Source of the DNA: Roseateles aquatilis
Lineage (GTDB): Bacteria; Pseudomonadota; Gammaproteobacteria; Burkholderiales; Burkholderiaceae_C
Reading direction: 5' to 3'
Length of the DNA stretch: 64,000 bases
NCBI RefSeq assembly: GCF_002205645.1
Contig: NZ_NIOF01000021.1
Coordinates: 1-64,000 of the forward strand
Part shown: positions 32,621 to 42,683 of the stretch, piece after piece
Layout: every line of letters begins with the position of its first letter
How positions within the stretch are numbered: the first letter of the stretch is position 1
Notes under the pieces: model-generated
What the model was told of the DNA's origin: nothing
What the model saw: the letters and a program-made list of their open reading frames with translations, nothing else
Databases searched by the model: none
Translations under genes and position numbers: made by a program

Positions 32621-34141
32621 TCAGCCGCGCAGTTGAGTGGGCTCCAGGTAGCGCTGCCGGAAGGACTCGAAGTCCATCGTGTCGGCGGCCTCGATGGCCG
32701 CCTGCGCGTCCAGCGAGTTCTGCGCGGACTTGGCGAAGCGCTCCATCAACGCCTCGGACATCGGCTGCGCCAGCACTTCGCGGCGCGCGATGACGGACTG
32801 CGCGGCGACGAAGTCCAGGTGCGACGACGCGTGCCTGGCCTTCATCGCGGCGAGCACGCGGGCCGACGGCAACTGGTCCGGCGCGCTCCAGCGCTCGACC
32901 GCCAGCGCCAGCGCCTCGCGGTACGGCGTGCCGCCCAGCGCCGCGTCCAGCTTGTCGGCGATCGGCGCGAAGTCCGCCAGCAACTCGCTGCCCCAGTCGC
33001 GCAGCGCGATCTCGCCGCCGCGGCGTTCCAGCATCAGGCCAGGCTCGCGGCCCGCGGAGGCGGTGCGATGCTGGTTGCGGGCCAGCGCGCCCAGTTCCTC
33101 GGGCGTGTCGTCCGGGCTGTCGGTCAGCCAGCAGTGCAGCAGGAAGATGTCCAGGAAACGCATCGTGCCGGCGGCGATGCCGACCGGCTCGAACGGGTCC
33201 AGGTCCATGCAGCGGACCTCGATGTACTCGACACCGCGCTCGCGCAGCGCATGCAGCGGGCGTTCCCCCGAGCGGATCGTGCGCTTGGGGCGGATGGCGC
33301 CGTAGAACTCGTTCTCGATCTGCAGCAGCGTGGTCGAGAGCTGGTTGTACTCGCCGCCCGGATTGATGATGCCGACCTTCTCGTAGGCCGCATAAGGACG
33401 CGTCAGCGCGTCCTGCAGCGAGGCGGCATAGCCGTCCAGGCTGTTGTAGCTGACCGAGAGCGACGACTGCGCGTCGCTTTGATAACCGAGCCGGCCCATC
33501 CGCAGCGAGGTGCCGTGCGGCATGTGCAGCGTGCCGTCGCCCAGCGGCTGCAGGCCGTGGTCGCGGCCCGCGACGAAGCTGGCGCACAGCGCCGGCGACG
33601 CGCCGAACAGCGTCAGCAACAGGAAGGAATGGCGGCGGAAGTTGCGGATCAGCGCGAAGTGGTCCGTGTTGTCCAGCCCCGGCAGCGACCAGTTGTAGTG
33701 GATGCCGGAGATCGTCTGCATGCGCCGGCCGTAGCGGTGGCCCAGGCCCATGCGGTAGACGCTCTTGGCGCGGCCGATGTTGGACGCGCCGTAGCGGCCG
33801 ATGGGGATGGTCTCGTCGGCCGGCAGCCGACAGGGCATGCTGGACGCCCACATCAGCTCGTCGCCGATGCTGCGGTGCACGGCCTGATGGATCTCGGTGA
33901 GCTGCCGCACGCAATCCTCGGCCGAGGCATGAACGCCGGTGATCAGCTCGAGTTGCGATTCGCTGAAGTCGGTGGTGACGGTCTCGTGCGTCAACGCGGA
34001 GCCCAGCGCCGTCGGATGCGGCGTCAGCGCCAGCGTGGCGCCGGTCGGCTGGGCGCGCAGGCTTTCCTTCTCGACACCGCGGCGCATGCCCGCCAGTCGT
34101 GCCGTGTCCAGAGCCTCCAGTCGCTGCAGCCAATCGCTCAA
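32621..34141 (-). CDS. gshA: glutamate-cysteine ligase
   Basis: First enzyme of glutathione synthesis, joining Glu and Cys with ATP in the cytoplasm. Its 506 residues match the gammaproteobacterial-type GshA length (about 520). Recognisable blocks include GVEKESLRAQPTG, TDFSESQLELITG, LMWASSMPCRLP, IGRYGASNIGRAKSVYRMGLGHRYG, ISGIHYNWSLP and YIEVRCMDLDPFEP. AAGGAG lies about 9 nt before ATG. The 154-bp gap to the glxA-type gene contains an AT-rich stretch that may hold its promoter. Confidence 0.94.
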   Translation of the reverse strand: MSDWLQRLEALDTARLAGMRRGVEKESLRAQPTGATLALTPHPTALGSALTHETVTTDFSESQLELITGVHASAEDCVRQLTEIHQAVHRSIGDELMWASSMPCRLPADETIPIGRYGASNIGRAKSVYRMGLGHRYGRRMQTISGIHYNWSLPGLDNTDHFALIRNFRRHSFLLLTLFGASPALCASFVAGRDHGLQPLGDGTLHMPHGTSLRMGRLGYQSDAQSSLSVSYNSLDGYAASLQDALTRPYAAYEKVGIINPGGEYNQLSTTLLQIENEFYGAIRPKRTIRSGERPLHALRERGVEYIEVRCMDLDPFEPVGIAAGTMRFLDIFLLHCWLTDSPDDTPEELGALARNQHRTASAGREPGLMLERRGGEIALRDWGSELLADFAPIADKLDAALGGTPYREALALAVERWSAPDQLPSARVLAAMKARHASSHLDFVAAQSVIARREVLAQPMSEALMERFAKSAQNSLDAQAAIEAADTMDFESFRQRYLEPTQLRG

Positions 34142-34295
34142 AACCCGCTCCTTATTCGTTGTGGGCGCGCAAGTTAACAGAACTCCGCGAAACCCGCTTG
34201 ACTTGGATTTATGCGGATTGTGCTAAGGATGAGTGGTCGGGCCGATCACAGCCAGCCGCGGCGCAGGCGCCGCCACGGGGGACCCGCGGCGGGAA

Positions 34296-35351
34296 TCACG
34301 CGGCGCTTGCCAGGCGCCGGCGGGTCCGGCGCAGTTGCTGGTCGGAACTGAATCCGGCCGCCAGCGCCGCCTGGACGGGGCGGGCGCCGCGTTCGATCTC
34401 GCGCCGGGCGAGTTCCAGCCGGATCGCGCGCAGGTAGTCCAGTGGCGTGGTGCCGCCGTGCTGGGTGAAGAGCCGGGTCAGGTGGCGGGGCGTGACGTGC
34501 CCGATACCGGCCATGCGCGCCAGGCTCCAGTCCGCGCGCGGGTCGGCGCAGATCGCGTCTTGCACGCGGTGCAGCGCCGGGTGCAGGTGATGGCGGTGGG
34601 CCAGCATCGGCGAGAGCTCCGGGTCCTGCGCGCCGCGGCGCAGGTAGACGACCATCACCTGCGCGACCGAGGCGGCGATCGCCTCGCCGCAATGCTCGGC
34701 GATCAGTGCCAGCACCAGGTCGATGCCGGCGGTGATGCCGGCGCTGCTGGCCAGTGGGCCGTCGAGCACGAACACGCGGTTGGCCTGGACGTCCGCGCGT
34801 GGCGCGGCCGCGCGCAAGGCGTCGAGCGCCTCGTGATGCGTCGTGCAGCGACGGCCGTCCAGCAGGCCCGCGCGGGCCGCCAGCAGCGCGCCGGCGCAGA
34901 TGCTCAGCAGCCGGCCTTGTCCGCCGGCCAGCAACGCGCCGCCCTCGCGGTGCAGCCAGCGCTCGATGCGCAACGCCTCGGCGCGGTCCGCGCTGCTTGG
35001 TCCCGGATCGTCCGGATGCGCGTGGCGGCGTCCGCTCAGGACCAGCCAGTCGCGCGCGCCCAGCACTGGCAGCGGCTCCAGCGCGCCCAGGGTCAAGCCG
35101 ATCGAGCTGAGCGCCTCGGTGCTCGCGCCGCAGTACCGCAGCCGGAAGGCCTCCGGCGCGTCGCGGCGGCGCAGCGCCTGGTTGGCCAGACGCAGCGCCT
35201 CGGCCGCGCCGGCGAGGTCGAGCAGCAGCGTGTGCCGCTCGACCAGCATCCAGACATCGACGGGCGCGCCATCGGCGCCTTCGGCATCAAGACCGGCAAT
35301 CGAGGCGTCGGAAACAGGGGCCTCGGCCATGGCGGCGTCGGAAATGGACAT
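34296..35351 (-). CDS. GlxA-family transcriptional regulator (DJ-1/PfpI plus AraC helix-turn-helix)
   Basis: Regulator of 351 residues. The N-terminal DJ-1/PfpI-like domain (about 30-210) includes the elbow ICAGALLAARAGLLDGRRCTTHHEALD and GPLASSAGITAGIDLVLALI. The AraC-type DNA-binding domain (about 245-345) has WSLARMAGIGHVTPRHLTRLFTQHGGTTPLDYLRAIRLELA. This design senses a small molecule through the DJ-1 fold. It follows an isochorismatase-family gene by 15 bp on the same strand, so the two probably form a unit. Confidence 0.9.
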   Translation of the reverse strand: MSISDAAMAEAPVSDASIAGLDAEGADGAPVDVWMLVERHTLLLDLAGAAEALRLANQALRRRDAPEAFRLRYCGASTEALSSIGLTLGALEPLPVLGARDWLVLSGRRHAHPDDPGPSSADRAEALRIERWLHREGGALLAGGQGRLLSICAGALLAARAGLLDGRRCTTHHEALDALRAAAPRADVQANRVFVLDGPLASSAGITAGIDLVLALIAEHCGEAIAASVAQVMVVYLRRGAQDPELSPMLAHRHHLHPALHRVQDAICADPRADWSLARMAGIGHVTPRHLTRLFTQHGGTTPLDYLRAIRLELARREIERGARPVQAALAAGFSSDQQLRRTRRRLASAA

Positions 35352-35366
35352 CGCGCCAGTATGCGC

Positions 35367-35993
35367 TCAGGCCGACGCGACGGTCCGGGCGGCCCTGCCG
35401 GCGGCGGCGCGATCCAGCGCCTGCTCCACGGTGCAGATCTGCGCGAAGCGGTCCTGCAGCGCGACCTCGGTGCGCTGCTTCAGGGCCTCCACGCCGACGA
35501 CGGCGCCGCTGGCGTGCGGGATGGGGAAAGTGTGCGTCGCCTCGGTCACATAGTCGACGGACCAGCCTTCGTCGCTGGCGTGGCGGGTGGTCGTCTCGCA
35601 GCACTGCTCAGTGCGCAGGCCGGCGACGATCAAGCGGCGGATGCCGTGCTCGACCAGCCACACCGACAGGCCGGTGCCGACCAGCGCGCTGTGGCGGCGC
35701 TTGAGGAATTCCGCCGCGATCGGTACCTGCGCCAGGCCGTCGATCGGGCGCACATGGCCGCTGACCCGCGAGAACGGGTTTTCCGCCGTCTCCGGGCCGT
35801 CGGTGTGGAGGATGCGCACGACCGGCAGCCCGCGCGCCGCGGCGCCGTCGAGCAGCGCGTTGGTGCGCTCCAGATAGGCGGGGAAGCTGGCCGCGTCCCA
35901 GTAGGGGCGATGGCGGAAGGACTCCTGCACGTCGATCAGCAGGACGGCGGTGTCCGGCGCAGGGGCGGTGGTGTCGAGAACGGCTGCGGTCAT
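35367..35993 (-). CDS. isochorismatase-family cysteine hydrolase
   Basis: Protein of 208 residues with an isochorismatase-like alpha/beta fold. Catalytic triad candidates are Asp in AVLLIDVQESF, Lys in EFLKRRHSALVGTGLSVWL and Cys in VAGLRTEQCCETTTRHASDEG. The last motif carries two adjacent cysteines. Substrates in this family range from nicotinamide to isochorismate and ureas, so the reaction cannot be named. Start ATG at 35993. It precedes the GlxA-type regulator in the same transcript. Confidence 0.88.
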   Translation of the reverse strand: MTAAVLDTTAPAPDTAVLLIDVQESFRHRPYWDAASFPAYLERTNALLDGAAARGLPVVRILHTDGPETAENPFSRVSGHVRPIDGLAQVPIAAEFLKRRHSALVGTGLSVWLVEHGIRRLIVAGLRTEQCCETTTRHASDEGWSVDYVTEATHTFPIPHASGAVVGVEALKQRTEVALQDRFAQICTVEQALDRAAAGRAARTVASA

Positions 35994-36130
35994 CACGAGG
36001 CTCCATCGGTGGTTGATGGGTGCCATCGTGCCGGCCGGGCGGCGATCCGTCGCGCCGCCGCCGGACCAGTCGCGGTCAAATCAGGACATCGGTCCGCCGC
36101 GCCTCGCGCGCTGGCGGGCGTGCGCGGCGA

Positions 36131-36730
36131 TCAGTCCTCGCGCGTCACCCGGGACGCCAGCGGCAGCCGGGCGTCCAGGTCCAGCGCGTTCCAGCCCTTG
36201 CGGCCGATGCGGCGCAGCGTGTCGATGTTGGCCTCGTAGATCGCGTCGGTGTCGGGCATGGACTCGACGGCGCGTTCGATGCTTTCCTCGCGCAGCAAGT
36301 GCAGCGTCGGATAGGGCGAGCGGTTGCTGAGGTTGTCCACGTCATCCGGCTCGGTGCCCTCGAACTGGTAGTCCGGGTGGAAGCTCGCGACCTGCAGGAT
36401 GCCGTCCAGTTCCAGGTCCTCGACCAGCGCGTCGGCGGCGCCGAGGAAATCGTTGAAGTCCAGGAAGTCGTTCAGCACCCAGGGGTGGACCACCAGCGTG
36501 GTCTCGATGTCCTCGGGATCGGTGCGGCGCAGCGCGAGCAGCTCGCGCGCCAGTTCCGCCAGCAGGTCTTCCGGCGTGCGCGCCGGGCTGACCACGATGC
36601 GCAGCCGCTGATTGACCTCGACGCTCTTGGCGAACGGGCACAGGTTCAGCCCGATCACCGCGCGCTGCACCCAGCGGTGCGTGTCCTGGAGGGCGATGTG
36701 TTGCGGGTCGTCGGTCGTGGGGGCGGTCAT
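36131..36730 (-). CDS. DUF1415 protein
   Basis: Cytoplasmic protein of 199 residues of a conserved but uncharacterised proteobacterial family. Hallmarks are RWVQRAVIGLNLCPFAKSVEV near the start, ETTLVVHPWVLNDFLDFNDFL, GILQVASFHPDYQFEGT and SNRSPYPTLHLLREESIE. The NLCPFA cysteine and FHPDYQF histidine are conserved in members I recall and could be catalytic. It lies 64 bp after the M20 hydrolase gene on the same strand. Confidence 0.88.
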   Translation of the reverse strand: MTAPTTDDPQHIALQDTHRWVQRAVIGLNLCPFAKSVEVNQRLRIVVSPARTPEDLLAELARELLALRRTDPEDIETTLVVHPWVLNDFLDFNDFLGAADALVEDLELDGILQVASFHPDYQFEGTEPDDVDNLSNRSPYPTLHLLREESIERAVESMPDTDAIYEANIDTLRRIGRKGWNALDLDARLPLASRVTRED

Positions 36731-36794
36731 CGGGCGTGCGGGTGCTGGCGTCGGGGGAAGGGAAGCGGCGCGCGATCGCGCGCCGCGGGCGGGG

Positions 36795-38000
36795 TCAGGT
36801 CTTGACCGGGCGTGGCTGCTTGAACCAGGCGTCGACCAGGCGGACCCACATCGAGCCGCCCAGCGGGATCAGTTCGTCGTTGAAGTCGTAGCTCGGGTTG
36901 TGCAGCATGCAGGGCCCCAGGCCGTGGCCGCCGTCGCGGTGCGTGCCGTCGCCGTTGCCGATCAGGAAATAGCAGCCGGGGACGTCCTGCAGGTAGTAGC
37001 TGAAGTCCTCGGCGCCCATGGTGGGCTCGAACTCCTGCACGTTCCTGGCGCCCAGCATCTCGGTCAGCACGCCGCGGACGAACTCGGTCTCGGCGGGATG
37101 GTTGATCGTGGGCGGGTAGTTGCGGTGGAAGGAGAACTCGCACTGGACCTCGAAGGCCTCGCCGGTCGCCTCGGTGATGGTGCGCATGCGGCGCTCGATC
37201 AGGTCCAGCGTCTCCAGCGTGAAGGTGCGGACGGTGCCCTGCAGTTCGCAGCTGTCGGGGATGACGTTGGTGGCCTCGCCGGCATGGATCATCGTCACCG
37301 AGATCACGCCCGCGTCGATCGGCCGCTTGTTGCGCGTGATGACGGTCTGGAAGGCCTGCACCAGGTGCGCCGCGACGACGACCGGATCGGACCCCAGGTG
37401 CGGCATCGCGCCGTGCGCGCCCTTGCCCTTGATGACGATCTTGAACTCGTTGCTGGAGGCGAAGACGGGTCCGGACTTCAGCGCGAACTGCCCGGCGGCC
37501 ATGCCCGGCCAGTTGTGAATGCCGAACATCGCCTCCATCGGGAACCGCTTGAACAGGCCGTCCTTGATCATCTCGCGGGCGCCGCCGCCGCCTTCCTCGG
37601 CCGGCTGGAAGACGACGTACACGGTGCCGTCGAAATCGCGATGGGCGGCCAGGTGCTTCGCGGCGGCCAGCAGCATCGCGGTGTGGCCGTCATGGCCACA
37701 CGCGTGCATCTTGCCGGGGTGCTTGCTGGCGTGGGGGAAGGTGTTGTGCTCGGTCATCGGCAGCGCGTCGATGTCGGCGCGCAGACCCAGCGTGCGGTCG
37801 CTGTCGCGACCCTTGATGATGCCGACGACGCCGGTCTTGCCCAGGCCGCGGTGGATGGGGATGCCCCATTCGGTCAGCGTCCTGGCGATCAGGTCGGAGG
37901 TGCGGTCCTCGTGGAAGCACAGCTCCGGATGGGCGTGCAGGTCGCGTCGCAGCGCGGCGATGGCCGGGGCGTCGGCCAGGATGGGTTCGATCAGCTTCAT
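36795..38000 (-). CDS. M20-family amidohydrolase (hippurate hydrolase-like)
   Basis: Zinc or manganese amidohydrolase of 401 residues that releases amino acids from N-acyl conjugates. Metal-ligand segments are ACGHDGHTAML (Cys/His pair), QPAEEGGGGAREMI (catalytic Glu) and TMGAEDFSYYLQDVPGCYFLIG (C-terminal ligand region). The dimerisation domain is marked by GKGAHGAMPHLGSDPV. No signal peptide, so cytoplasmic. Precise substrate unknown. Confidence 0.92.
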   Translation of the reverse strand: MKLIEPILADAPAIAALRRDLHAHPELCFHEDRTSDLIARTLTEWGIPIHRGLGKTGVVGIIKGRDSDRTLGLRADIDALPMTEHNTFPHASKHPGKMHACGHDGHTAMLLAAAKHLAAHRDFDGTVYVVFQPAEEGGGGAREMIKDGLFKRFPMEAMFGIHNWPGMAAGQFALKSGPVFASSNEFKIVIKGKGAHGAMPHLGSDPVVVAAHLVQAFQTVITRNKRPIDAGVISVTMIHAGEATNVIPDSCELQGTVRTFTLETLDLIERRMRTITEATGEAFEVQCEFSFHRNYPPTINHPAETEFVRGVLTEMLGARNVQEFEPTMGAEDFSYYLQDVPGCYFLIGNGDGTHRDGGHGLGPCMLHNPSYDFNDELIPLGGSMWVRLVDAWFKQPRPVKT

Positions 38001-38203
38001 GGTGCGGGCACTCCGAAGTCGTCGCGACAGCGCGTCGGGCTTGCCGCGAGGGCCGCGGCGCCGGCAAGGGCGCCGCCGAAAAAGCCGCGGCGCCGCTCAC
38101 GGCGGCGCCGCTGATGTCGGACGAGTGTACCCGTGGCCCCGGATCGACGCAGCGCCGCGGCCATGCCCTCGATGGGGCCGGGCGGCGGGCGCCCGGCGGC
38201 CGT

Positions 38204-39334
38204 TCAGCGCCGGACGCGGCCATCGTTGGTCAGCATCGACAGCTCGACGAAGGACGAGCCGATGTGCTTGTTGGGCCGGAAGGCGACGTTGAAGCCGCCG
38301 ACGTTGAAGTTCTGCAGGCTGTCCAGCGCGGCCACCAGGCCGTCGCGGCTGGGGCGGGCCATGCGGCGGATGCCCTCGCTGATCACCTTGGCGGCGATGA
38401 AGCCCTCGATGGCGGTGTAGTTGAACTTCTGGCCGGCCTTGGTGGCGGCGGCCTGGTATTCCTGGACCACGCCGATGCCGGCGCCGAACGGGTAGGGCAT
38501 CACCTGGCTGACGACCACGCCCATCGCGTCCGGTCCCAATTCATCCAGCAGCGCCTGCGTGCCGACGAAGGACACGTTGTAGAACACGCCGCCGTACCCG
38601 GCCTTGCGGGCGGCTCGGATGAAGGCGGCGCAGCTCTTGTAGGCGCTGACCATCACGATGGCCTCGGGCGGCGAGCCGGTGGAGACCAGGTCCTTGACCG
38701 CCTTGGCGACGTCGACGCTGTTGCGCTCCACGGTGGAGATGGCCTGCGGCTGGATCGCCAGCGGCTTCATCGCGCGCACCACGCCGTCCAGGCCGGCCTT
38801 GCCGTAGGCGTCGTTCTGATGGAAGACGGAGATGCGCATCAGGCCGAGCTGGGTCAGCTGCTTCACGATCAGCGCGGTCTCGTCGTAATAGGACGCGCGG
38901 ATGTGATAGACCCAGGGGCTGAACGGATCGCGCAGCGACTCGGCGCCGGTCAGCGGCGCGACGAACGGGATCTTGTTCTGGTTGATCAGCGGCAGCGCGG
39001 CCAGCGAGGTCGGCGTGCCGACGTAGCCGAACAGCGCGAACACCTCGTCGCCGATGAACTTCTCGGTGTTGGCCTTGCAGCGGTCGGGCTCGTAGCCGTC
39101 GTCCATCGTGCGCAGCTCGATGGTCGTGCCGTTGATGCCGCCGGCGGCGTTCTGGGCGTCGAAGAACAGCTTCGCGCCGGCCTGCATCTGGATGCCCAAC
39201 TGCGCGGCGGCGCCGGTCAGCGGCACCGACTGGCCAAGCACCAGGCGGCGACGCTCCTGGGCGCGGACGGCGGCGGGCAGGGCGGCGATCGCGCCGAGGG
39301 CGCTGACGGAGGCGAGGAGTGTGCGGCGATGCAA
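38204..39334 (-). CDS. branched-chain amino acid-type ABC transporter substrate-binding protein
   Basis: Periplasmic binding protein of 376 residues (Peripla_BP_6/LivJ-like). Start is TTG at 39334, preceded by GGGAG with good spacing; it gives a signal peptide MHRRTLLASVSALGAIAALP ending at VRA-Q. The mature protein has LVLGQSVPLTGAAAQLG, YVGTPTSLAALPLINQNKIPFVAPLTGAESL and SVFHQNDAYGKAGLDGV, the hinge and ligand segments. No permease or ATPase is adjacent, so it is an orphan here and could serve a transporter elsewhere or act as a sensor. Confidence 0.86.
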   Translation of the reverse strand: MHRRTLLASVSALGAIAALPAAVRAQERRRLVLGQSVPLTGAAAQLGIQMQAGAKLFFDAQNAAGGINGTTIELRTMDDGYEPDRCKANTEKFIGDEVFALFGYVGTPTSLAALPLINQNKIPFVAPLTGAESLRDPFSPWVYHIRASYYDETALIVKQLTQLGLMRISVFHQNDAYGKAGLDGVVRAMKPLAIQPQAISTVERNSVDVAKAVKDLVSTGSPPEAIVMVSAYKSCAAFIRAARKAGYGGVFYNVSFVGTQALLDELGPDAMGVVVSQVMPYPFGAGIGVVQEYQAAATKAGQKFNYTAIEGFIAAKVISEGIRRMARPSRDGLVAALDSLQNFNVGGFNVAFRPNKHIGSSFVELSMLTNDGRVRR

Positions 39335-39516
39335 GAGGGGCTCCCGGGAGTGCGATGGTTCTGGTGCGCGACGCCAGTGCAGTGCGGACGCGCCGGAGGC
39401 TCGACACGACACGATTTCGGCCTCCTGGCGCGCGAGCTTAGCGGTTGATGCGCATCCGCCTGTCGCCTCGTCGGGTAAGAAATCGCAAGGGTGTGGCGCC
39501 TGTGCAATAGTGCCGC

Positions 39517-41619
39517 ATGTCGTCCGCCGTCTCAGAAGCTCCCGTGAACCTCGCACCACAGGCCGCCGGGTCCGGCATCCGGATCGTCAAGGGCGCGTGC
39601 CCGCACGACTGCCCCGACACCTGCGCGCTGCGCGTCACCGTCGAGGACGGGCGGGTCGTGAAGGTGCAAGGCCAGCCGGACCATCCCAGCACCCACGGCG
39701 CGCTGTGCACCAAGGTCTCGCGTTATCCGGAGCGCACGTACCACGCCGAGCGGGTGCTGCATCCGCTCAAGCGGGTCAGCGCCAAGCACGAGCCGCCCCG
39801 TTTCGAACGCATCACCTGGGCGCAGGCGCTGGGCGAGATCGCCGGCCGGCTGCGGGCCATCGCGGCGCGCGACCCGCGGGCCATCCTGCCCTACAGCTAT
39901 GCCGGCACCATGGGCCTGCTGCAGGGCGAGGCCATGGCGGGGCGCTTCTTCAACCGGCTGGGCGCGTCCTTGCTGGACCGCACCATCTGCGCGTCGGCCG
40001 GCGGCGCGGGCCTGGCGGCGACCTACGGCCACAAGGTCGGCATGCACCTGGCGCATTTCGCGGAGTCCCGGCTGATCCTGATCTGGGGCAGCAACTCGAT
40101 CGCGTCCAACCTGCATTTCTGGACCTTCGCCAACCAGGCCAGGCGCAATGGCGCGACGCTGATCTGCATCGACCCGCGCAAGACCGAGACGGCCGACAAG
40201 TGCCACCGGCACCTCGCGCTGCTGCCCGGCACCGACGGCGCGCTGGCGCTGGGCCTGATGCACGAGCTGATCGCCCACGGCTGGCTGGACCATGACTACA
40301 TCGCCCGGCACGTCGACGGCTGGGAAGAACTGCGCGCCAAGGCCCTGGCCTGGACCCCCGAGCGGACCGCGGCCGAGTGCGGCCTGACGGCCGACGAGGT
40401 GCGCGACCTGGCGCGCGACTACGCGACAGCGGCGCCGGCGGCGATCCGGCTCAACTACGGCATGCAGCGGGTGCGCGGCGGCGGCAACGCGGTGCGCCTG
40501 ATCGCGCTGCTGCCGTGCCTGACCGGCGCCTGGCGCCACCGCGCGGGCGGCCTGCTGCTGTCGAGCTCGGGCTGGTTCGCGCCGTTCAAGAACCCGGCGC
40601 TGGAGCGGCCCGATCTGCGCGGCGGCCGGCCGTCGCGCACGATCAACATGAGCACCATCGGCGACGACCTGCTGCGCGAGGCCTCGCCGACCTTCGGTCC
40701 GCGGATCGAGGCGCTGATCGTCTACAACAGCAACCCGGTCGCCGTGGCGCCGGAGTCGCCGAAGGTGGTGGCCGGCTTCGAGCGCGCGGACCTGCTGACG
40801 GTGGTGCTGGAGCACTTCATGACCGACACGGCCGACCTGGCCGACTACGTGCTGCCGGCGACGACGCAGCTGGAGCACCTGGACATCCACATCAGCTACG
40901 GCCACACCGACGTGCTGGTCAACGAGCCGGCGATCGCGCCGCTCGGCGAGGCGAAGCCGAACACGCAGATCTTTCGCGAACTGGCGGCGGCGATGGGCCT
41001 GGACGAGCCGGCCTTCCACGATGACGACGAGGCGCTGCTGCGGCAGGCCTTCCGCGCGGGCGGGCCCGACGCGGACGGCGCCGCCGGGACCATCGACCTG
41101 GCGCGACTGCGCGAGCAGGGCTGGTTCAAGCTGCCGCTGGCGGAGGCGCCGTTCGCCGATGGCGGGTTCCCTTCCGCGAGCGGCAAGGCCGACGCGCGCG
41201 GCGCGAACTACCTGCCCAACTACGAGAGCCGCCTCAGCACGCCCGAGCTGGCGGCGCGGTACCCGCTGGCGATGATTTCGCCGCCGGCCCGCAACCACCT
41301 GAACAGCACCTTCGTCAACGTGAAGAGCCTGCGCGACATCGAGGGCGAGCAGGTCCTGGAGATGAGCGCCGGCGACGCCGCCATGCGCGGCCTGGCGGAC
41401 GGCCAGATGGTGCGCGTCTTCAACGATCGCGGCAGCTACCGGTGCAAGCTCGACGTGAGCGCGCGGGCACGCGACGGCGTCGTGCACGGCCTGGGCATCT
41501 GGTGGCGCAAGCTCGGCGCGGACGGGCGCAACGTCAACGAGGTCACTCACCAGCGGCTGACGGACATGGGCCGTGCGCCCTGCTTCTATGACTGCCTGGT
41601 CGAGGTCGCGGCGGCGTGA
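39517..41619 (+). CDS. molybdopterin oxidoreductase (formate dehydrogenase/BisC-like)
   Basis: Molybdenum enzyme of 700 residues. A 4Fe-4S site is formed by Cys28, Cys32, Cys36 and Cys64 (GACPHDCPDTC and GALC). Cofactor-binding blocks include AGTMGLLQGEAMAGRFFNRLGAS, RLILIWGSNSIASNLHFW, CIDPRKTETADKCHRHLALLPGTDGALALG and, at the C-terminus, a molydopterin dinucleotide domain with NHLNSTFVNVKSLRDIEG. No Tat signal, so cytoplasmic. The residue that ligates Mo cannot be named with confidence. Its stop overlaps a GTG that is one possible start of the next gene. Confidence 0.92.
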   Translation: MSSAVSEAPVNLAPQAAGSGIRIVKGACPHDCPDTCALRVTVEDGRVVKVQGQPDHPSTHGALCTKVSRYPERTYHAERVLHPLKRVSAKHEPPRFERITWAQALGEIAGRLRAIAARDPRAILPYSYAGTMGLLQGEAMAGRFFNRLGASLLDRTICASAGGAGLAATYGHKVGMHLAHFAESRLILIWGSNSIASNLHFWTFANQARRNGATLICIDPRKTETADKCHRHLALLPGTDGALALGLMHELIAHGWLDHDYIARHVDGWEELRAKALAWTPERTAAECGLTADEVRDLARDYATAAPAAIRLNYGMQRVRGGGNAVRLIALLPCLTGAWRHRAGGLLLSSSGWFAPFKNPALERPDLRGGRPSRTINMSTIGDDLLREASPTFGPRIEALIVYNSNPVAVAPESPKVVAGFERADLLTVVLEHFMTDTADLADYVLPATTQLEHLDIHISYGHTDVLVNEPAIAPLGEAKPNTQIFRELAAAMGLDEPAFHDDDEALLRQAFRAGGPDADGAAGTIDLARLREQGWFKLPLAEAPFADGGFPSASGKADARGANYLPNYESRLSTPELAARYPLAMISPPARNHLNSTFVNVKSLRDIEGEQVLEMSAGDAAMRGLADGQMVRVFNDRGSYRCKLDVSARARDGVVHGLGIWWRKLGADGRNVNEVTHQRLTDMGRAPCFYDCLVEVAAA

Positions 41620-41627
41620 GCGGGGCC

Positions 41628-42683
41628 ATGCATCGACGCGCGACACGATGGCTGCTGGCGCTGCTCGCGGTGCCGCTGCTGATGCTCGGCGGCTGCGCGC
41701 AGCTGGGGTACTACGGACAGTCGCTGTCCGGGCATCTGTCGCTGGTGCGGGCCGCGCGGCCGGTGGACGAGTGGCTCGACCAGAAGGACCTGGACCCGGC
41801 GCTGCGCCGGCAACTGGAGCTGGCGCGGTCGATCCGGAACTACGCGTCGTCGGAGCTGAAGCTGCCGGACAACGACAGCTACCGGCGCTACGCGGACCTC
41901 AAGCGCGGCTCGGCGGTGTGGAACGTCGTCGCGACGCCGGAACTGAGCCTGCAGCTGCGCACCTGGTGTTATCCGATCATGGGCTGCGCCGGCTATCGCG
42001 GCTACTTCAAGGCGGATCAGGCGCGCGAGCTCGCGCAGAAGCTGCGCGCCGAGGGCTTCGAGCCCTATGTCTACGGCGTGCCGGCGTACTCGTCGCTGGG
42101 CTGGAGCAACTGGCTGGGCGGGGACCCGCTGCTCAACACCTTCATCCGCTACCCCGAGGCGCAACTCGCGCGGATGATCTTCCACGAGCTGGCGCATCAG
42201 GTCGCCTATGCCAACGACGACACCGCGTTCAACGAGAGCTTCGCCACCGCGGTCGAGCAGATCGGTGTCGCCCGCTGGCTGGTCGACCGGCCCGGGGCGC
42301 TGCGCGAGGACGAGGTGTCGCGGCTGCGGCAGGACCAGGTGCAGGCATTGCTGAAGACCACCCGGGACCGACTGCGCGAAGTGTTCCAGAGCACCGCCAG
42401 CGACGACGAGAAACGCGCCGGCAAGATCGAGGCCTTCGCGAAGATGCGCGCCGACTACGAGGCGATGAAACGCGACCAATGGGGCGGCGACACGCGTTAC
42501 GACCGATGGGTGCTGGGCCTGAACACCGCGGCGCTGGCGATCCAGGGCAGCTACACCGACCTCGTGCCCGACTTCGTGCGGCTCTTCGAGCGCGAGGGCT
42601 CCGACTGGGAGCGCTTCTACGCCGAGGTGAAGCGCCTGGCCAAGCTGCCCAAGGAGGAGCGGCGGGCGGCGCTGGCGCGGTAG
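41628..42683 (+). CDS. predicted aminopeptidase lipoprotein
   Basis: Exported lipoprotein of 351 residues with a signal sequence and lipobox LGGC (Cys23). The zinc-protease motif HELAHQ is at about residues 186-191, with FNESFATAVEQIG as a downstream ligand helix. This is the putative aminopeptidase family PF10023. GTG at 41616, overlapping the previous stop (GTGA), is an alternative start adding four residues. Coupled to the molybdopterin oxidoreductase by position, though a functional link is not evident. Confidence 0.85.
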   Translation: MHRRATRWLLALLAVPLLMLGGCAQLGYYGQSLSGHLSLVRAARPVDEWLDQKDLDPALRRQLELARSIRNYASSELKLPDNDSYRRYADLKRGSAVWNVVATPELSLQLRTWCYPIMGCAGYRGYFKADQARELAQKLRAEGFEPYVYGVPAYSSLGWSNWLGGDPLLNTFIRYPEAQLARMIFHELAHQVAYANDDTAFNESFATAVEQIGVARWLVDRPGALREDEVSRLRQDQVQALLKTTRDRLREVFQSTASDDEKRAGKIEAFAKMRADYEAMKRDQWGGDTRYDRWVLGLNTAALAIQGSYTDLVPDFVRLFEREGSDWERFYAEVKRLAKLPKEERRAALAR